From assembly GCA_045605385.1 (NCBI GenBank), contig JAZUPW010000015.1, positions 1-64,000 of the forward strand: a stretch of DNA of 64,000 nucleotides. Reading direction: 5' to 3'. Positions 1-8,349 of this stretch are shown here, one piece after another; the stretch's first letter is position 1, and the number at the start of each line of letters is the position of its first letter. Below the pieces are notes generated by a model, which saw only the letters and a list, made by a program, of their open reading frames with translations, did not search any database and was not told the DNA's origin. The position numbers were made by a program, and so were the translations under genes. The stretch is from SIG607 sp045605385 (lineage in GTDB: Bacteria > Bacillota > Clostridia > Oscillospirales > Acutalibacteraceae).

Positions 1-1
1 C

Positions 2-328
2 AAAGTGATGGAAATTATATGGGAGAAAAGCCCTATTTCCGCAAAGGACATTAGTTTAATTGCCACCGATACAATTGGATGGAATAAAAACACTACCTAT
101 ACCGTAATTAAAAAACTTGAAGCAAAAGGATTTATTCGCCGTGAAGATCCCGGATTTATTTGTACTCCGCTTGTGTCGCAAAATGAAATGCAAAAGTTGG
201 AAGCCGCTTCTCTTATAAAAAAGGTGTTTGGCGGATCTCGCAAAGCATTGTTTTCGGCATTGCTTGAAGATGAGCCGTTATCCGAAGAAGAAATCAATGA
301 GTTGCGCAAACTCATTGATAATAGGTGA
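2..328 (+). CDS. BlaI/MecI-type repressor, 5' end cut by window
   Basis: Winged-helix repressor of the BlaI/MecI/CopY family, partial: the open frame runs to the window edge and the usual N-terminal 10 or so residues before KVMEIIW are missing. The visible part has the family's recognition region (NKNTTYTVIKKLEAKGFI) followed by a dimerisation helix region (LSEEEINELRKLID). In this family the repressor binds a palindromic operator as a dimer and is cleaved or released when the partner M56 membrane protease senses a signal. The stop codon overlaps the next gene's ATG (TGATG at 326-330), so the two are translationally coupled. What it controls is probably this same operon, by analogy with blaI-blaR1; the promoter lies outside the window. 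Confidence 0.85.
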   Translation, partial: KVMEIIWEKSPISAKDISLIATDTIGWNKNTTYTVIKKLEAKGFIRREDPGFICTPLVSQNEMQKLEAASLIKKVFGGSRKALFSALLEDEPLSEEEINELRKLIDNR

Positions 329-1248
329 TGCTTATGTTGCAAGAAGTATTTTATTGGATATTCAATATGAGCATAACTGCTACCATAACCGGCGTGATCA
401 TTATGCTTGTCAGACAAATTAAAAAGATTCCGAGAAGGCTAACGACGTTTCTCTGGAGTGTTCCTTTTCTTAGAATGGCGTTTCCTTTTGGGCTCAACAG
501 TCCGTATGGTTTGATGGCATTATTATCCAAACTAACTACAAAAACCATCGTTGTGTATCAACCTACTGATGATATTGCTTTTTCGATGACAAATAGCGTT
601 ATGGCGGCGGATACTTATTTCCCGATAACATATAAAGTCAATATACTCGAAGATATTTTTCGTGTAGCTTCGGTTGTATGGATTATTGTTTCACTGGCGA
701 TTCTTCTGATGTTGGCGGTTACATATTTTACGACAATTTATGAAATTAAGGATTCCACTCATCTAAAAGATAACATCTATCTATCAGAGAAAATTGTATC
801 TCCTGCTGTGTATGGTATAGTAAAACCTAAAATCATTTTGCCTGTCGCTTATAAGGACAGAGATATTGAATTTATTATATTGCACGAAAAAACACATATA
901 CGCAGTTTTGATAATCTGTGGCGTATTATAGCATTTGTAATTGTTGCAGTACATTGGTTCAATCCACTTAGTTGGTTGTTTTTAAAAGGGTTTCTTGCGG
1001 ATCTCGAACTTTCTTGTGATGAGCGTGTTCTTACAAAGATCGGATATGACCGTGCAAAAGATTATGCAGCTTCCTTGTTAGAAAGCAAACAAGGCGCAAC
1101 TGTATTCGCATCTGCTTTTGGCGGTGCAAAAATACGAACACGAATCGAGAATATATTATCCTTCAAGAAGTTGACTTGGCTTTCACTCACGGTATTTATT
1201 GCGTTGATTGGAGCAATTTTCTATGCCCTATTAACGAATGCAGGATGA
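328..1248 (+). CDS. BlaR1/MecR1-like M56 zinc metallopeptidase
   Basis: Membrane-embedded metallopeptidase of family M56. About four hydrophobic segments are visible (roughly residues 8-28, 40-55, 108-135 and 285-302). The zinc motif HEKTH is at residues 186-190, followed by the typical RSFDN-LWR context and a later LELSCDERV segment that supplies the third ligand. I take the ATG at 328 as start because it overlaps the upstream TGA; a GTG at 325 and an ATG at 334 are also in frame. At about 306 aa it lacks the large extracytoplasmic penicillin-binding sensor of true BlaR1, so the signal may be sensed by the next gene's product. Likely role: proteolytic relief of BlaI-type repression (family knowledge). 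Confidence 0.85.
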   Translation: MLMLQEVFYWIFNMSITATITGVIIMLVRQIKKIPRRLTTFLWSVPFLRMAFPFGLNSPYGLMALLSKLTTKTIVVYQPTDDIAFSMTNSVMAADTYFPITYKVNILEDIFRVASVVWIIVSLAILLMLAVTYFTTIYEIKDSTHLKDNIYLSEKIVSPAVYGIVKPKIILPVAYKDRDIEFIILHEKTHIRSFDNLWRIIAFVIVAVHWFNPLSWLFLKGFLADLELSCDERVLTKIGYDRAKDYAASLLESKQGATVFASAFGGAKIRTRIENILSFKKLTWLSLTVFIALIGAIFYALLTNAG

Positions 1249-1261
1249 AAGGAGAATGAAT

Positions 1262-3115
1262 ATGAAAAGCAAACAGTTTAATCGATACTATCTGTTTTCT
1301 TGTCTTGGTGTTTTAATAGCATCGTACTATCCGTTATCGATGGGCGTTCGTGTGATTACTGATATGCTTGTTAACGGAACTGTGATGAAGGAGAACTATC
1401 CTAAATACATTATTCCGTATACACCGATCAGCGTTGCTATCATTATTGGCGTCCTCTTAATGCCGCTGTTTATCAGATTCTTTAAGAAATTCGCATTTGC
1501 CGGCGGAGTTCTTTCTGCGATCGGAGTTTTCTTTGGCTTGGAATTGTTGTTTGAACAGAAAGTCGTAGTATCTACTGCTGAAACTGTCACAAAGCTCGAG
1601 GACTGGCAGATGTTTATGTGTTATGTCCCTCCGGAGGGGTGGGGTGAAACCGTAACCACATACAAAACACAAACAGCAGTCGATATCTTGATGGGTGACT
1701 ATAACCCTGCGTTTAAGCTCCACTTTTACATTATTTCCGTTTTGCTGATCATTACTATCTTGAACTGTTTGTATGGCTTTGGTCAAATGATAAAGAACGG
1801 CGATAAAAAGCGTTGCAAATCTTTGATCCTGCAATCGATTTGTTCTGTTGTATTCCTCGGCCTCTGCATCCTTGCTTGCTTTACGGCTTTCTGGAGAGAT
1901 GGCAGCATTCAGGTGTCCCCTTTGTCTGCAGCGTTAATGACGGTGTTCTTTGCCTTGTTTGGTGTAACCGCTGGCGTGTTCGTTGGCTCGTTCCTTTTGG
2001 GAAAGAGAAAACTCATATCGGTTTGGCTTCCTGCGATTTCGGCATCTGTAATGACTTTGCTGATGTATATTGGCGAAATAATTCTTCTCAACGGGCATTT
2101 ATATATCCTGGGTTCAGGATTCTTGTTTGAGAGCCTGCCTGGAATCGTTTTTGCTCCTATAGATTTATTGGTTATTTTATTGTCTGGCTGTATAACTGCA
2201 TTGATTTTTACTTTGCTCAACAAACAGCAGAATTGTTCTAAGCCGACGCAGAAAATCTTAATTATCGTACTTGCCATTGTCAGTGTTGTCGTAGCTCTTG
2301 CTATAACAATTGCTCTGTGTGTCGGCAGTTCAGTTGCGGACGACAAATCGATATCTTCAATGGGCGGAGTGGATGGTCCTGAGAGAACTTACCGTACAGT
2401 ACAGCTTTTGGAAAAGAAGACAGACAATGCAGAGTCCACCTATGAGGTTGGCACATACTTGAATGGTACTGATTTCTCTTCTATCGGGCAGGAACTTGCA
2501 AGCAGGATTGAGCAAGAATGGAAAACCTATTCCGCTATGACCGAAGAGCAACGTCTTACATCCAGCCATCTTTGGGGACTGGTGAGTTTTCAGAACGACA
2601 GTTGGAATGAATGTGAAATGGCAATCGGTTTTAATGTAGAGAATCCTCTTGAGTCGATTGCTTGGCTTAATAAGACTGGCTATTTGGGGATGGAGAGCAC
2701 AGACCCTACTATGCCGGTAAAGCACATTCAAGTAACCGCCAACGCTACACACTCTCCTACGAATGTGGATGGAAAGCCACAAGAAATTTCCATTGCCGCC
2801 GGGTATAACGTTGACGATATTAGGATAACACTGAATGCAACTCTCTGTGCCGATGATGGTACCTATCAGACGGGCAGTGTTTGTAACGGGTATGCTACCT
2901 ATGAAGAAGAATCCACAGAAACCGGATCCCAAATCCCCGTATTGATCGTAATCACCAATGAATCAAATAATAATGACTACTATAACGGTGACTATTACGA
3001 TCCGACTGCCTATTGGGTAAAGGACAATGTTTTCTATACGCTCCGTGTGTTCGGAGATGAAACAAATAAGGAAGAAATTCAGGCTACGCTTGATCGAATC
3101 CTTAGAGAAATTTGA
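1262..3115 (+). CDS. Polytopic membrane protein with large extracytoplasmic C-terminal domain
   Basis: Unrecognised protein of about 617 aa. The first 370 residues hold about nine hydrophobic segments; after a last segment ending ALCVGSSVADD there are about 245 soluble, Asn/Asp/Thr-rich residues likely to lie outside the cell. I choose the ATG at 1262 because an AAAGGAG at 1248-1254 sits 7 nt upstream; the ATG at 1238 overlaps the previous gene and the one at 1256 is too close to the ribosome site. It follows the BlaI and M56 genes in the same direction with overlap-level spacing, so it is probably part of the same regulated unit, either as the sensor for the short M56 protein or as its output. 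Function unknown. Confidence 0.7.
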   Translation: MKSKQFNRYYLFSCLGVLIASYYPLSMGVRVITDMLVNGTVMKENYPKYIIPYTPISVAIIIGVLLMPLFIRFFKKFAFAGGVLSAIGVFFGLELLFEQKVVVSTAETVTKLEDWQMFMCYVPPEGWGETVTTYKTQTAVDILMGDYNPAFKLHFYIISVLLIITILNCLYGFGQMIKNGDKKRCKSLILQSICSVVFLGLCILACFTAFWRDGSIQVSPLSAALMTVFFALFGVTAGVFVGSFLLGKRKLISVWLPAISASVMTLLMYIGEIILLNGHLYILGSGFLFESLPGIVFAPIDLLVILLSGCITALIFTLLNKQQNCSKPTQKILIIVLAIVSVVVALAITIALCVGSSVADDKSISSMGGVDGPERTYRTVQLLEKKTDNAESTYEVGTYLNGTDFSSIGQELASRIEQEWKTYSAMTEEQRLTSSHLWGLVSFQNDSWNECEMAIGFNVENPLESIAWLNKTGYLGMESTDPTMPVKHIQVTANATHSPTNVDGKPQEISIAAGYNVDDIRITLNATLCADDGTYQTGSVCNGYATYEEESTETGSQIPVLIVITNESNNNDYYNGDYYDPTAYWVKDNVFYTLRVFGDETNKEEIQATLDRILREI

Positions 3116-3342
3116 GCAAAACTATTGAATTTTCCCCTTCGCTCCGCTATAATGTCATTGTCGGTGTGACAACAAAAGTCTTGATAGTCCGTATTTTACG
3201 GATAATCTGAACACTCCCGATAATGTGAGTAAAAACACCCATACAAAATTGTTTAAGTCACAGTTTTCGGGAGCGAGTGGGAATAATACCAACTTAATAC
3301 AGTTTATTTATAATAGCAGACAGTGGGTTTCATTGTCTGCTA
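3116..3342. other. Intergenic stretch with terminator hairpin
   Basis: No convincing gene. A hairpin with 13-bp arms (ATAATAGCAGACA and its complement) spans about 3310-3346; it lies at the convergent ends of the two flanking transcription units and overlaps the stop of the leftward gene, so it could terminate both. The rest (3120-3300) contains small inverted repeats such as GTCCGTATTTTACGGAT, which I cannot assign. Confidence 0.55.
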
Positions 3343-4161
3343 TTATTTATTCTCTTTCTTTAATCTTGCTTTTGCTTCCTCTACGGTTTCGCCGTCTTTG
3401 GTGAGGTAAGCATCAACAAACTTATCTTCAATTTTTGTGTAGCCTTCCACTACGCCCTGCTCTATTTTTTTATAGCCGTCTACTACACCTTTTTCAATTT
3501 TTTTGTAACCGTCGGTTATTGTTTCTGTAATTTTTTCGTTTGCTTTAACTAATTTAGATTTAGCCATAATTGTATATTTTCCTCCAATAAGATTAATTCC
3601 AAGTAGCAGTACAATAATCCATACCGCAGTTCCCGTTAAAATGTTTAACAGTAAAATATCTGCCTTTTCCATACCCGGAAAGGAAACTAACATTGACCGT
3701 TGCATTGTGTGGATAGAAACACACGCATCAGCCAGAGAAATATTACGCAGTGTTTTAAGTATAGGCGAAGCAGAACCTTTTGCTTTAACCATTCCTATTA
3801 TGGAAACGGTTATTTTTGTGAAGGTATAGGTGGCTATGGTAATCATTATAATTTCTCCAAAAGCGGTACCGCGCTCCTTTATGGCGGACAACACGTTTAC
3901 ACCCACTATACAGAATGAAAGTGCTATAAGAAAAAAACCCGTAACACGCTCGGCAAAAAGTTCTGTATCGTAATCTCCGTCTGCTTTCCGTTTAATTTGT
4001 AATACCGAAAAGCGTGTTATTGTAAGCACGGTGTAATACGCTCCTACGGTAATAAACCACCATGAATGCCCCCAAAAGCCTATTACACAGTTGCCAATTG
4101 CATAAATAAAGTTAACAGCAAGGCTTATATGGGGGCTTTTTGCGGGTTTCAAAATCTTCAT
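3343..4161 (-). CDS. Membrane protein with 11-residue tandem repeats in a charged tail
   Basis: Unrecognised 272-aa membrane protein. About five hydrophobic segments occupy residues 10-195. The last 70 residues are soluble and carry three tandem 11-residue repeats: DGYKKIEKGVV (217-227), DGYKKIEQGVV (228-238) and EGYTKIEDKFV (239-249), then a highly charged end. An 11-residue period usually marks an amphipathic or right-handed coiled helix, so the tail may lie on the membrane or bind a partner. The start overlaps the upstream gene's stop by 4 nt (4158-4161), so the two are coupled and co-transcribed. The operon runs away from a TetR-type regulator and is probably controlled by it. Substrate or role unknown. 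Confidence 0.75.
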   Translation of the reverse strand: MKILKPAKSPHISLAVNFIYAIGNCVIGFWGHSWWFITVGAYYTVLTITRFSVLQIKRKADGDYDTELFAERVTGFFLIALSFCIVGVNVLSAIKERGTAFGEIIMITIATYTFTKITVSIIGMVKAKGSASPILKTLRNISLADACVSIHTMQRSMLVSFPGMEKADILLLNILTGTAVWIIVLLLGINLIGGKYTIMAKSKLVKANEKITETITDGYKKIEKGVVDGYKKIEQGVVEGYTKIEDKFVDAYLTKDGETVEEAKARLKKENK

Positions 4162-4526
4162 TTTATACCCTTAATAATAGGAATAAGCGAAAGTAACATA
4201 ATTATTCCAATCAGACCTATAATAGTTCCCCAAATAGTTTGCTGCCACACAAGGCACATACACATACCTACGCCAAGTACCAATACGGCAATAACGGCAT
4301 AGATTATGCGAATAAGGTTTTTAAAATTCATTTTCGGCAATTTTTTATTTTCCATTTTGCACCATATAAGCGCGGTGATAACACCCAAAACAATACCTAT
4401 AGCGCCAAAAATAACGCCTTCGGTAAACGCATTCCATTCGGGCAATAATGCCATACACATACCGAGTGCGAAAAGCACCCCACTTACTGTTCCTAATATC
4501 AATGCAACAAAACTACTCTTTTTCAT
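4158..4526 (-). CDS. Small four-helix membrane protein
   Basis: Unrecognised 122-aa protein with about four hydrophobic helices (approximately residues 5-27, 33-56, 70-92 and 95-118), rich in Gly, Met and Cys in the helices (GMCMALLP, GMCMCLVW). It is first in a two-gene leftward operon; its stop overlaps the start of the repeat-tailed membrane protein, suggesting they act together, possibly as a complex. A GGAG-type ribosome site precedes the ATG at 4524-4526. It is divergent from the TetR-type gene at 4647, with a shared palindrome-flanked promoter region between them. Confidence 0.7.
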   Translation of the reverse strand: MKKSSFVALILGTVSGVLFALGMCMALLPEWNAFTEGVIFGAIGIVLGVITALIWCKMENKKLPKMNFKNLIRIIYAVIAVLVLGVGMCMCLVWQQTIWGTIIGLIGIIMLLSLIPIIKGIK

Positions 4527-4547
4527 AAATTTACTCCTTTCATTAAA

Positions 4548-4629
4548 CCAACACTTGTGGTTTTATTGCAATTGTAGTATAATATTTTTGCAAAACAAAA
4601 ACAATCATCAATTTTACAACAAGTGTTGG
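4548..4629. promoter_or_regulatory. Overlapping divergent promoters flanked by an 11-bp inverted repeat
   Basis: An exact inverted repeat, CCAACACTTGT at 4548-4558 and ACAAGTGTTGG at 4619-4629, brackets overlapping promoters: rightward TTGTGG (4555-4560) N17 TATAAT (4578-4583), and leftward TTGTTT (complement of 4599-4604) N17 TATACT (complement of 4576-4581). The left arm overlaps the rightward -35 box, which suits a repressor site. The natural candidate is the adjacent TetR-type protein, binding both arms to control itself and the membrane-protein operon (inference). Confidence 0.65.
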
Positions 4630-4646
4630 AATAATGGAGAAAAATT

Positions 4647-5165
4647 ATGAATGTAAAAAACAATAAGCGGCGCAGGGAATCACAGGAAAAAATTGAAAAA
4701 GCATTTATAGAACTTTTGCAAACAAAGCAGATTTCCGAAATAACCGTTTCGGAAATTATTAAAGTTACTTCCCTTAACCGCAGTACGTTTTATGCGAATT
4801 ATATAGATATATACGATCTTGCCGATAAAACAAGAGAAAAACTTGAGAAAGAGTTTACTAATCTTTTTGCCGATTACGATTATTTTAACGAAAACAGCGG
4901 CGCATTAAAAATGTTTACCCATATAAAAGAAAACAGGCTTTTTTACAAAACCTATTTTAAATTATGTTACGATGATAAACATCTGGTTTCAATTTACGAT
5001 ACAAAACGCGCCGAAAAAGAGCATATTGAAAGTAATATAAAATACCACATAGAGTTCTTCAGAAACGGGCTTAATGCAATTATAAAAATGTGGCTGGCAG
5101 GCGGCTGTAAAGAATCTCCCGAAGAAATGGCAGAGGTCTTAAAGCGCGAATACCGAAGGATTTAA
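4647..5165 (+). CDS. TetR/AcrR-family transcriptional regulator
   Basis: A 172-aa regulator with an N-terminal TetR-type helix-turn-helix at about residues 12-58 (EKIEKAFIELL, then ITVSEIIKVTSLNRSTFYANY), where the RSTFYANY recognition-helix pattern is characteristic. The C-terminal 110 residues are helical with a YDLADKTREKL start and form the ligand or dimer domain, of the type often called TetR_C_8. It is divergently placed from the membrane-protein pair, and the intergenic region has a perfect inverted repeat suitable as its operator. It probably represses both directions until a ligand binds; the ligand is unknown. A strong hairpin terminator follows the stop. Confidence 0.85.
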   Translation: MNVKNNKRRRESQEKIEKAFIELLQTKQISEITVSEIIKVTSLNRSTFYANYIDIYDLADKTREKLEKEFTNLFADYDYFNENSGALKMFTHIKENRLFYKTYFKLCYDDKHLVSIYDTKRAEKEHIESNIKYHIEFFRNGLNAIIKMWLAGGCKESPEEMAEVLKREYRRI

Positions 5166-5167
5166 AA

Positions 5168-5195
5168 AAACGGCAGAGTTTGAACTCTGCCGTTT
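5168..5195 (+). terminator. Rho-independent terminator after tetR-type gene
   Basis: Stem of 13 bp (AAACGGCAGAGTT with its complement, 2-nt loop) ending in TTT. The rest of the gap to 5325 has only weak hairpins, such as CAGCC-CTTTAA-GGCTG near 5298-5315 that could end the leftward lipoprotein gene. Confidence 0.7.
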
Positions 5196-5325
5196 GAATT
5201 TATGAAAGGTTAGCCAAAGTATTCAAACTCGAATCAGATTTTGAAACAAGTATTTTTTGCTTAACCCTATGCGCGACAATGAGCCAAAAGTCGCCTAAAA
5301 TCAGCCCTTTAAGGCTGGTTCGGGT

Positions 5326-6861
5326 TTAAAAGCTTTGGCTGGTAATTCCACCGAACATATTTTCGCCGTTTTTAATAACAAAGTCAGTGCTTTGCTGTGA
5401 AGGCGTTGTATTATTCGTTTCGGGGCGATTAAAGTCGCCTTCTGCTCTTTCGGGCGGTGTTTCGCCGTCAGTAGGTTCGCGTTGAGTGAAATCGGGTTTG
5501 AAATCTTGTTTGGGAATGCCTTCGGGCATTTCGGGTGGGATTTCTCCTTCGGGTATTTCGTTTTTAAAATTCCCTTCCGGTCTCATAGGTCCCATGTTCA
5601 TACCGCCTTGTGCGGCAAGTTGAGTGTCACCGCTGTAAAGGGTATAAGAGCCTTCTTCTAAGGAAGGACTGCTGTAAATAAATACCGAAAAATTATTTTG
5701 CGGACGTATAGAAAAAACGGTGGTTCCGCTTTTATCTTTTAAAGATAAAACTTCTTTGGATATAGTACTTTTATTAAACTGAAAAACGGCATAGGTTTGA
5801 CCTGTGCTTTCAATTTTGTCAAGCATATTTCCGCTTGCCGCTACCGTGCCGCCGTTAATATGAATACCCATATCAGAATCAATTCCTGCGTCGGCACTGT
5901 CTGAACAAGCCTCAGCGGTTACTTTACCGCCGTTTATTACAAGCCAGCCGTTAGAATCAATACCGTCGCCTTCGCCTGTTTCACCCGTAACGCGAATATT
6001 TAATTCTCCGCCGTTTACAGTTGTAACCGAAACTTCATCGCAGTTTGTGTTTATGCCGTCGTTACCCGAATTAATGTTTATAATTCCTCCGTTTAGCGTC
6101 AAATGAAGTTCGCTGTTAAGACCCTCGTTTTCAGCGTTAATGGTAAGTTTGCCTGTGCCTTTTTTACCGCCGTTTACATTCATAGACATTTTTGAATACA
6201 AAGCGCCGTCGTATTTATGCAATTTTTTTGCATCTTCAACTTCGCTTTTTTCTTCATTTAAAACTACTGTGTCTGGTTTGTATATACGCGCAACGTAAGA
6301 ACCGTTTATTGTATTGGCTGTACCGTCGGCAATAATTACGTTTGCGCCTGCAAGGGAGGTATCAACCTCTTTAGAAGCGTTTTCGGTATCATCGCTTGAA
6401 CATTCATATACGTTATAAAATATAATGGCAGGAGCAACACTGCAGGTTATATCTGCTTCGTTTAAAATAAGTGTTACAACGGCATTTTTGTCTTCTTTGG
6501 CATCTTCACCAAGGTCAACGGCAATTTGCCCTGCCGATAGTTTACCTTCAAGGCTGTAGGTTCCTGCCTTTGTTATATGAACAACGGTGTGTAATGCGGC
6601 TTCATCGGCAGAATGTGCATCCGACTCGCTTCCTTCGCCGTATGTGAAATCTTTACCCGATTCATAATATATAATATCATTGGCAATATAAACGGGGTTA
6701 TCTTTATTAGTTGAAACAACTTCACTGTCTGCCATTATTTTGTTATCGTTAAGTACTATTTTTGTTGCGTTTTCTAAAGTAGAATTTAAAGTGCCGGTGT
6801 TACATGCCGTAAGGGAAAACAATAAAAGAAATATAACGGAAAAACTTATAAATTTTTTCAT
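5326..6861 (-). CDS. Carbohydrate-binding beta-helix lipoprotein (Cthe_2159-like)
   Basis: A 511-aa exported lipoprotein. The first 20 residues are a lipoprotein signal ending in the lipobox LTAC (Cys20), so it should be anchored to the outside of the membrane. The body has repeated short strands of the form (L/I)-x-(I/L)-N-(A/G)-G (NGGKKGTGKLTINAENEGL, LTLNGGIININSG, GGELNIRVTGETGEGDGI, INGGTVAASG), typical of a right-handed parallel beta-helix with calcium-binding loops, as in the cellulose/pectin-binding family represented by Cthe_2159. The last 90 residues are low-complexity and Pro/Glu-rich (PEGEIPPEMPEG), a spacer or wall-crossing tail. Likely role: holding plant polysaccharide at the cell surface. 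It stands alone and leftward. Confidence 0.75.
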   Translation of the reverse strand: MKKFISFSVIFLLLFSLTACNTGTLNSTLENATKIVLNDNKIMADSEVVSTNKDNPVYIANDIIYYESGKDFTYGEGSESDAHSADEAALHTVVHITKAGTYSLEGKLSAGQIAVDLGEDAKEDKNAVVTLILNEADITCSVAPAIIFYNVYECSSDDTENASKEVDTSLAGANVIIADGTANTINGSYVARIYKPDTVVLNEEKSEVEDAKKLHKYDGALYSKMSMNVNGGKKGTGKLTINAENEGLNSELHLTLNGGIININSGNDGINTNCDEVSVTTVNGGELNIRVTGETGEGDGIDSNGWLVINGGKVTAEACSDSADAGIDSDMGIHINGGTVAASGNMLDKIESTGQTYAVFQFNKSTISKEVLSLKDKSGTTVFSIRPQNNFSVFIYSSPSLEEGSYTLYSGDTQLAAQGGMNMGPMRPEGNFKNEIPEGEIPPEMPEGIPKQDFKPDFTQREPTDGETPPERAEGDFNRPETNNTTPSQQSTDFVIKNGENMFGGITSQSF

Positions 6862-6941
6862 AATATCATCCTTTCATATTATTATTTTAGCAGAAACTTT
6901 TGAATAATGTATTAATTTTTTATAATTAGAGTGTGCATTGC

Positions 6942-6970
6942 TTGAAAAAAACAACGCCGTATTATATAAT
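6942..6970 (+). promoter_or_regulatory. Promoter of the gtrA-like gene
   Basis: TTGAAA (6942-6947), 17-bp spacer, TATAAT (6965-6970), 40 bp before the ATG at 7010. Confidence 0.65.
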
Positions 6971-7009
6971 ACAAGCGTAAAAATCATATAATACAGAAAG
7001 TCAGAACAA

Positions 7010-7417
7010 ATGAAAAAACTTATAGATAAAACCCTTTTTAAGTTTATACTTGTGGGAATAGTCAATACCCTTTTCGGAACGGCTGTGATGTTTGCGTTTT
7101 ATAATATATTGCACCTTAATTATTGGATGTCTTCAATGGCTAACTATTTATTCGGCAGTATATTAAGTTATTTTTTAAATAAAACTTTTACTTTTAAAAA
7201 CACCGAAACAGGCATAAAGCCCGTAATAAGATTTGTAATAAATATTGTTGTTTGTTATACGTTGGCTTACGGAATTGCAAAACCTATTGTAAGAATTACT
7301 CTTTCTTCTTTAAGTAAAACCGTAGTAGAAAACTGCGCTATGCTTGTGGGAACGGTTTTGTTTTTAACACTTAATTATATAGGTCAACGCTTTTTTGCAT
7401 TTAAAAACAAAGAATAG
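7010..7417 (+). CDS. GtrA-family membrane protein
   Basis: A 135-aa protein with four predicted membrane helices and the GtrA signature at the N terminus (FKFILVGIVNTLFGTAVMF, with the conserved F-x-x-V-G-x-x-N-T) and NKTFTFK after helix two. GtrA proteins are thought to help flip lipid-linked sugars for cell-surface polysaccharide or teichoic-acid decoration; that is family knowledge, and no sugar transferase is adjacent here. The stop is 11 nt before the next ATG, so it is probably co-transcribed with the cation exporter, though a functional link is not obvious. Confidence 0.85.
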   Translation: MKKLIDKTLFKFILVGIVNTLFGTAVMFAFYNILHLNYWMSSMANYLFGSILSYFLNKTFTFKNTETGIKPVIRFVINIVVCYTLAYGIAKPIVRITLSSLSKTVVENCAMLVGTVLFLTLNYIGQRFFAFKNKE

Positions 7418-7427
7418 GAGAATAAAA

Positions 7428-8309
7428 ATGAAAACACAAAAGAATATATTAATTGCCTTTGTTTTAAACCTGTTTTTTTCGGTTTTTGAATTTTTCGGCG
7501 GAATAATAACGGGAAGCGTTGCAATACTTTCCGATTCTTTGCATGACCTTGGCGATGCGCTTAGCATAGGGATATCCTTTTTCTTAGAAAAAAAGAGCAA
7601 AAAACAACCCGATGAAACTTACACTTACGGATATGCGCGTTTTTCACTTCTTGGCGGAATAATAACCACCGTTATACTTATTATAGGTTCAATAGCGGTT
7701 ATTTACAAAGCTGTTTTAAGAATTATTAACCCCGCCGACGTAAATTATAAGGGAATGATTGTTTTTGCAATTATAGGTGTTGCAGTGAACTTTTTGGCGG
7801 CATATTTTACCAAAGACGGCGAAAGCGTAAACCAACGCGCCGTAAATCTGCACATGCTTGAAGACGTTTTGGGTTGGTTTGCGGTTCTTGTGGGCGCAAT
7901 AATTATGCACTTTACTTCATTTTCGCTGTTAGACCCTGTTCTTTCTTTAGCCGTTTCAGGATTCATACTTATAAATGCAGTAAGAAATTTATTTTCGGCT
8001 ATAACAATATTCTTGGAAAAATCGCCCGTTGATACCGCGCAAATTAAAGAGCATATTTTAGAAATTGAACAGGTAATTGACCTTCACCATATTCATATAA
8101 GAAAACTTGACGAAGAAAAAATTTATGCAACAATGCACGTTGTTACAAACGGTGATGCTTATACCGTAAAAAAGGCAGTAAAAGAGGAACTGCATCACTT
8201 AGGCATTGTTCACGCAACGCTTGAACTTGAAACCGAACTTGAACACTGTGAAGACAAAGAATGTACGGTTGAAGAACACGAACATCACCATCACCACCAC
8301 CATCATTAA
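7428..8309 (+). CDS. Cation diffusion facilitator (CDF) metal exporter
   Basis: A 293-aa CDF-family transporter, which exports Zn2+ or related divalent metals in exchange for protons. Six membrane segments are followed by a cytoplasmic ferredoxin-like domain. The metal site is visible: SDSLHDLGDA in helix 2 (D, H and D ligands) and HMLEDVLGW in helix 5 (HxxxD). The C terminus ends in eight consecutive His after HE, a genuinely encoded His tail that would chelate metal ions. The start at 7428 has AGGAG at 7416-7420; an upstream in-frame extension to 7395 overlaps the gtrA-like gene and has no ribosome site. The last 40 nt before the next gene hold a bidirectional terminator. Confidence 0.9.
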   Translation: MKTQKNILIAFVLNLFFSVFEFFGGIITGSVAILSDSLHDLGDALSIGISFFLEKKSKKQPDETYTYGYARFSLLGGIITTVILIIGSIAVIYKAVLRIINPADVNYKGMIVFAIIGVAVNFLAAYFTKDGESVNQRAVNLHMLEDVLGWFAVLVGAIIMHFTSFSLLDPVLSLAVSGFILINAVRNLFSAITIFLEKSPVDTAQIKEHILEIEQVIDLHHIHIRKLDEEKIYATMHVVTNGDAYTVKKAVKEELHHLGIVHATLELETELEHCEDKECTVEEHEHHHHHHHH

Positions 8310-8312
8310 TCA

Positions 8313-8342
8313 AAAACCGCAGATTTTTAAATCTGCGGTTTT
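8313..8342. terminator. Bidirectional terminator between convergent genes
   Basis: A perfect 14-bp stem (AAAACCGCAGATTT at 8313-8326 and its complement at 8329-8342) lies between the CDF gene and the leftward acyl-CoA synthetase gene. A/T runs on both sides let it act in both directions. Confidence 0.8.
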
Positions 8343-8349
8343 CTTGTAA

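Noticed and set aside
3116..3342. Remnant gene or transposon end
   Set aside because: Short inverted repeats are present, but no open frame, terminal repeat pair or target duplication could be found.
5326..6861. CotH-type spore coat kinase
   Set aside because: The repeated beta-helix strands and lipoprotein signal match carbohydrate-binding Cthe_2159-like proteins; no kinase motifs are present.
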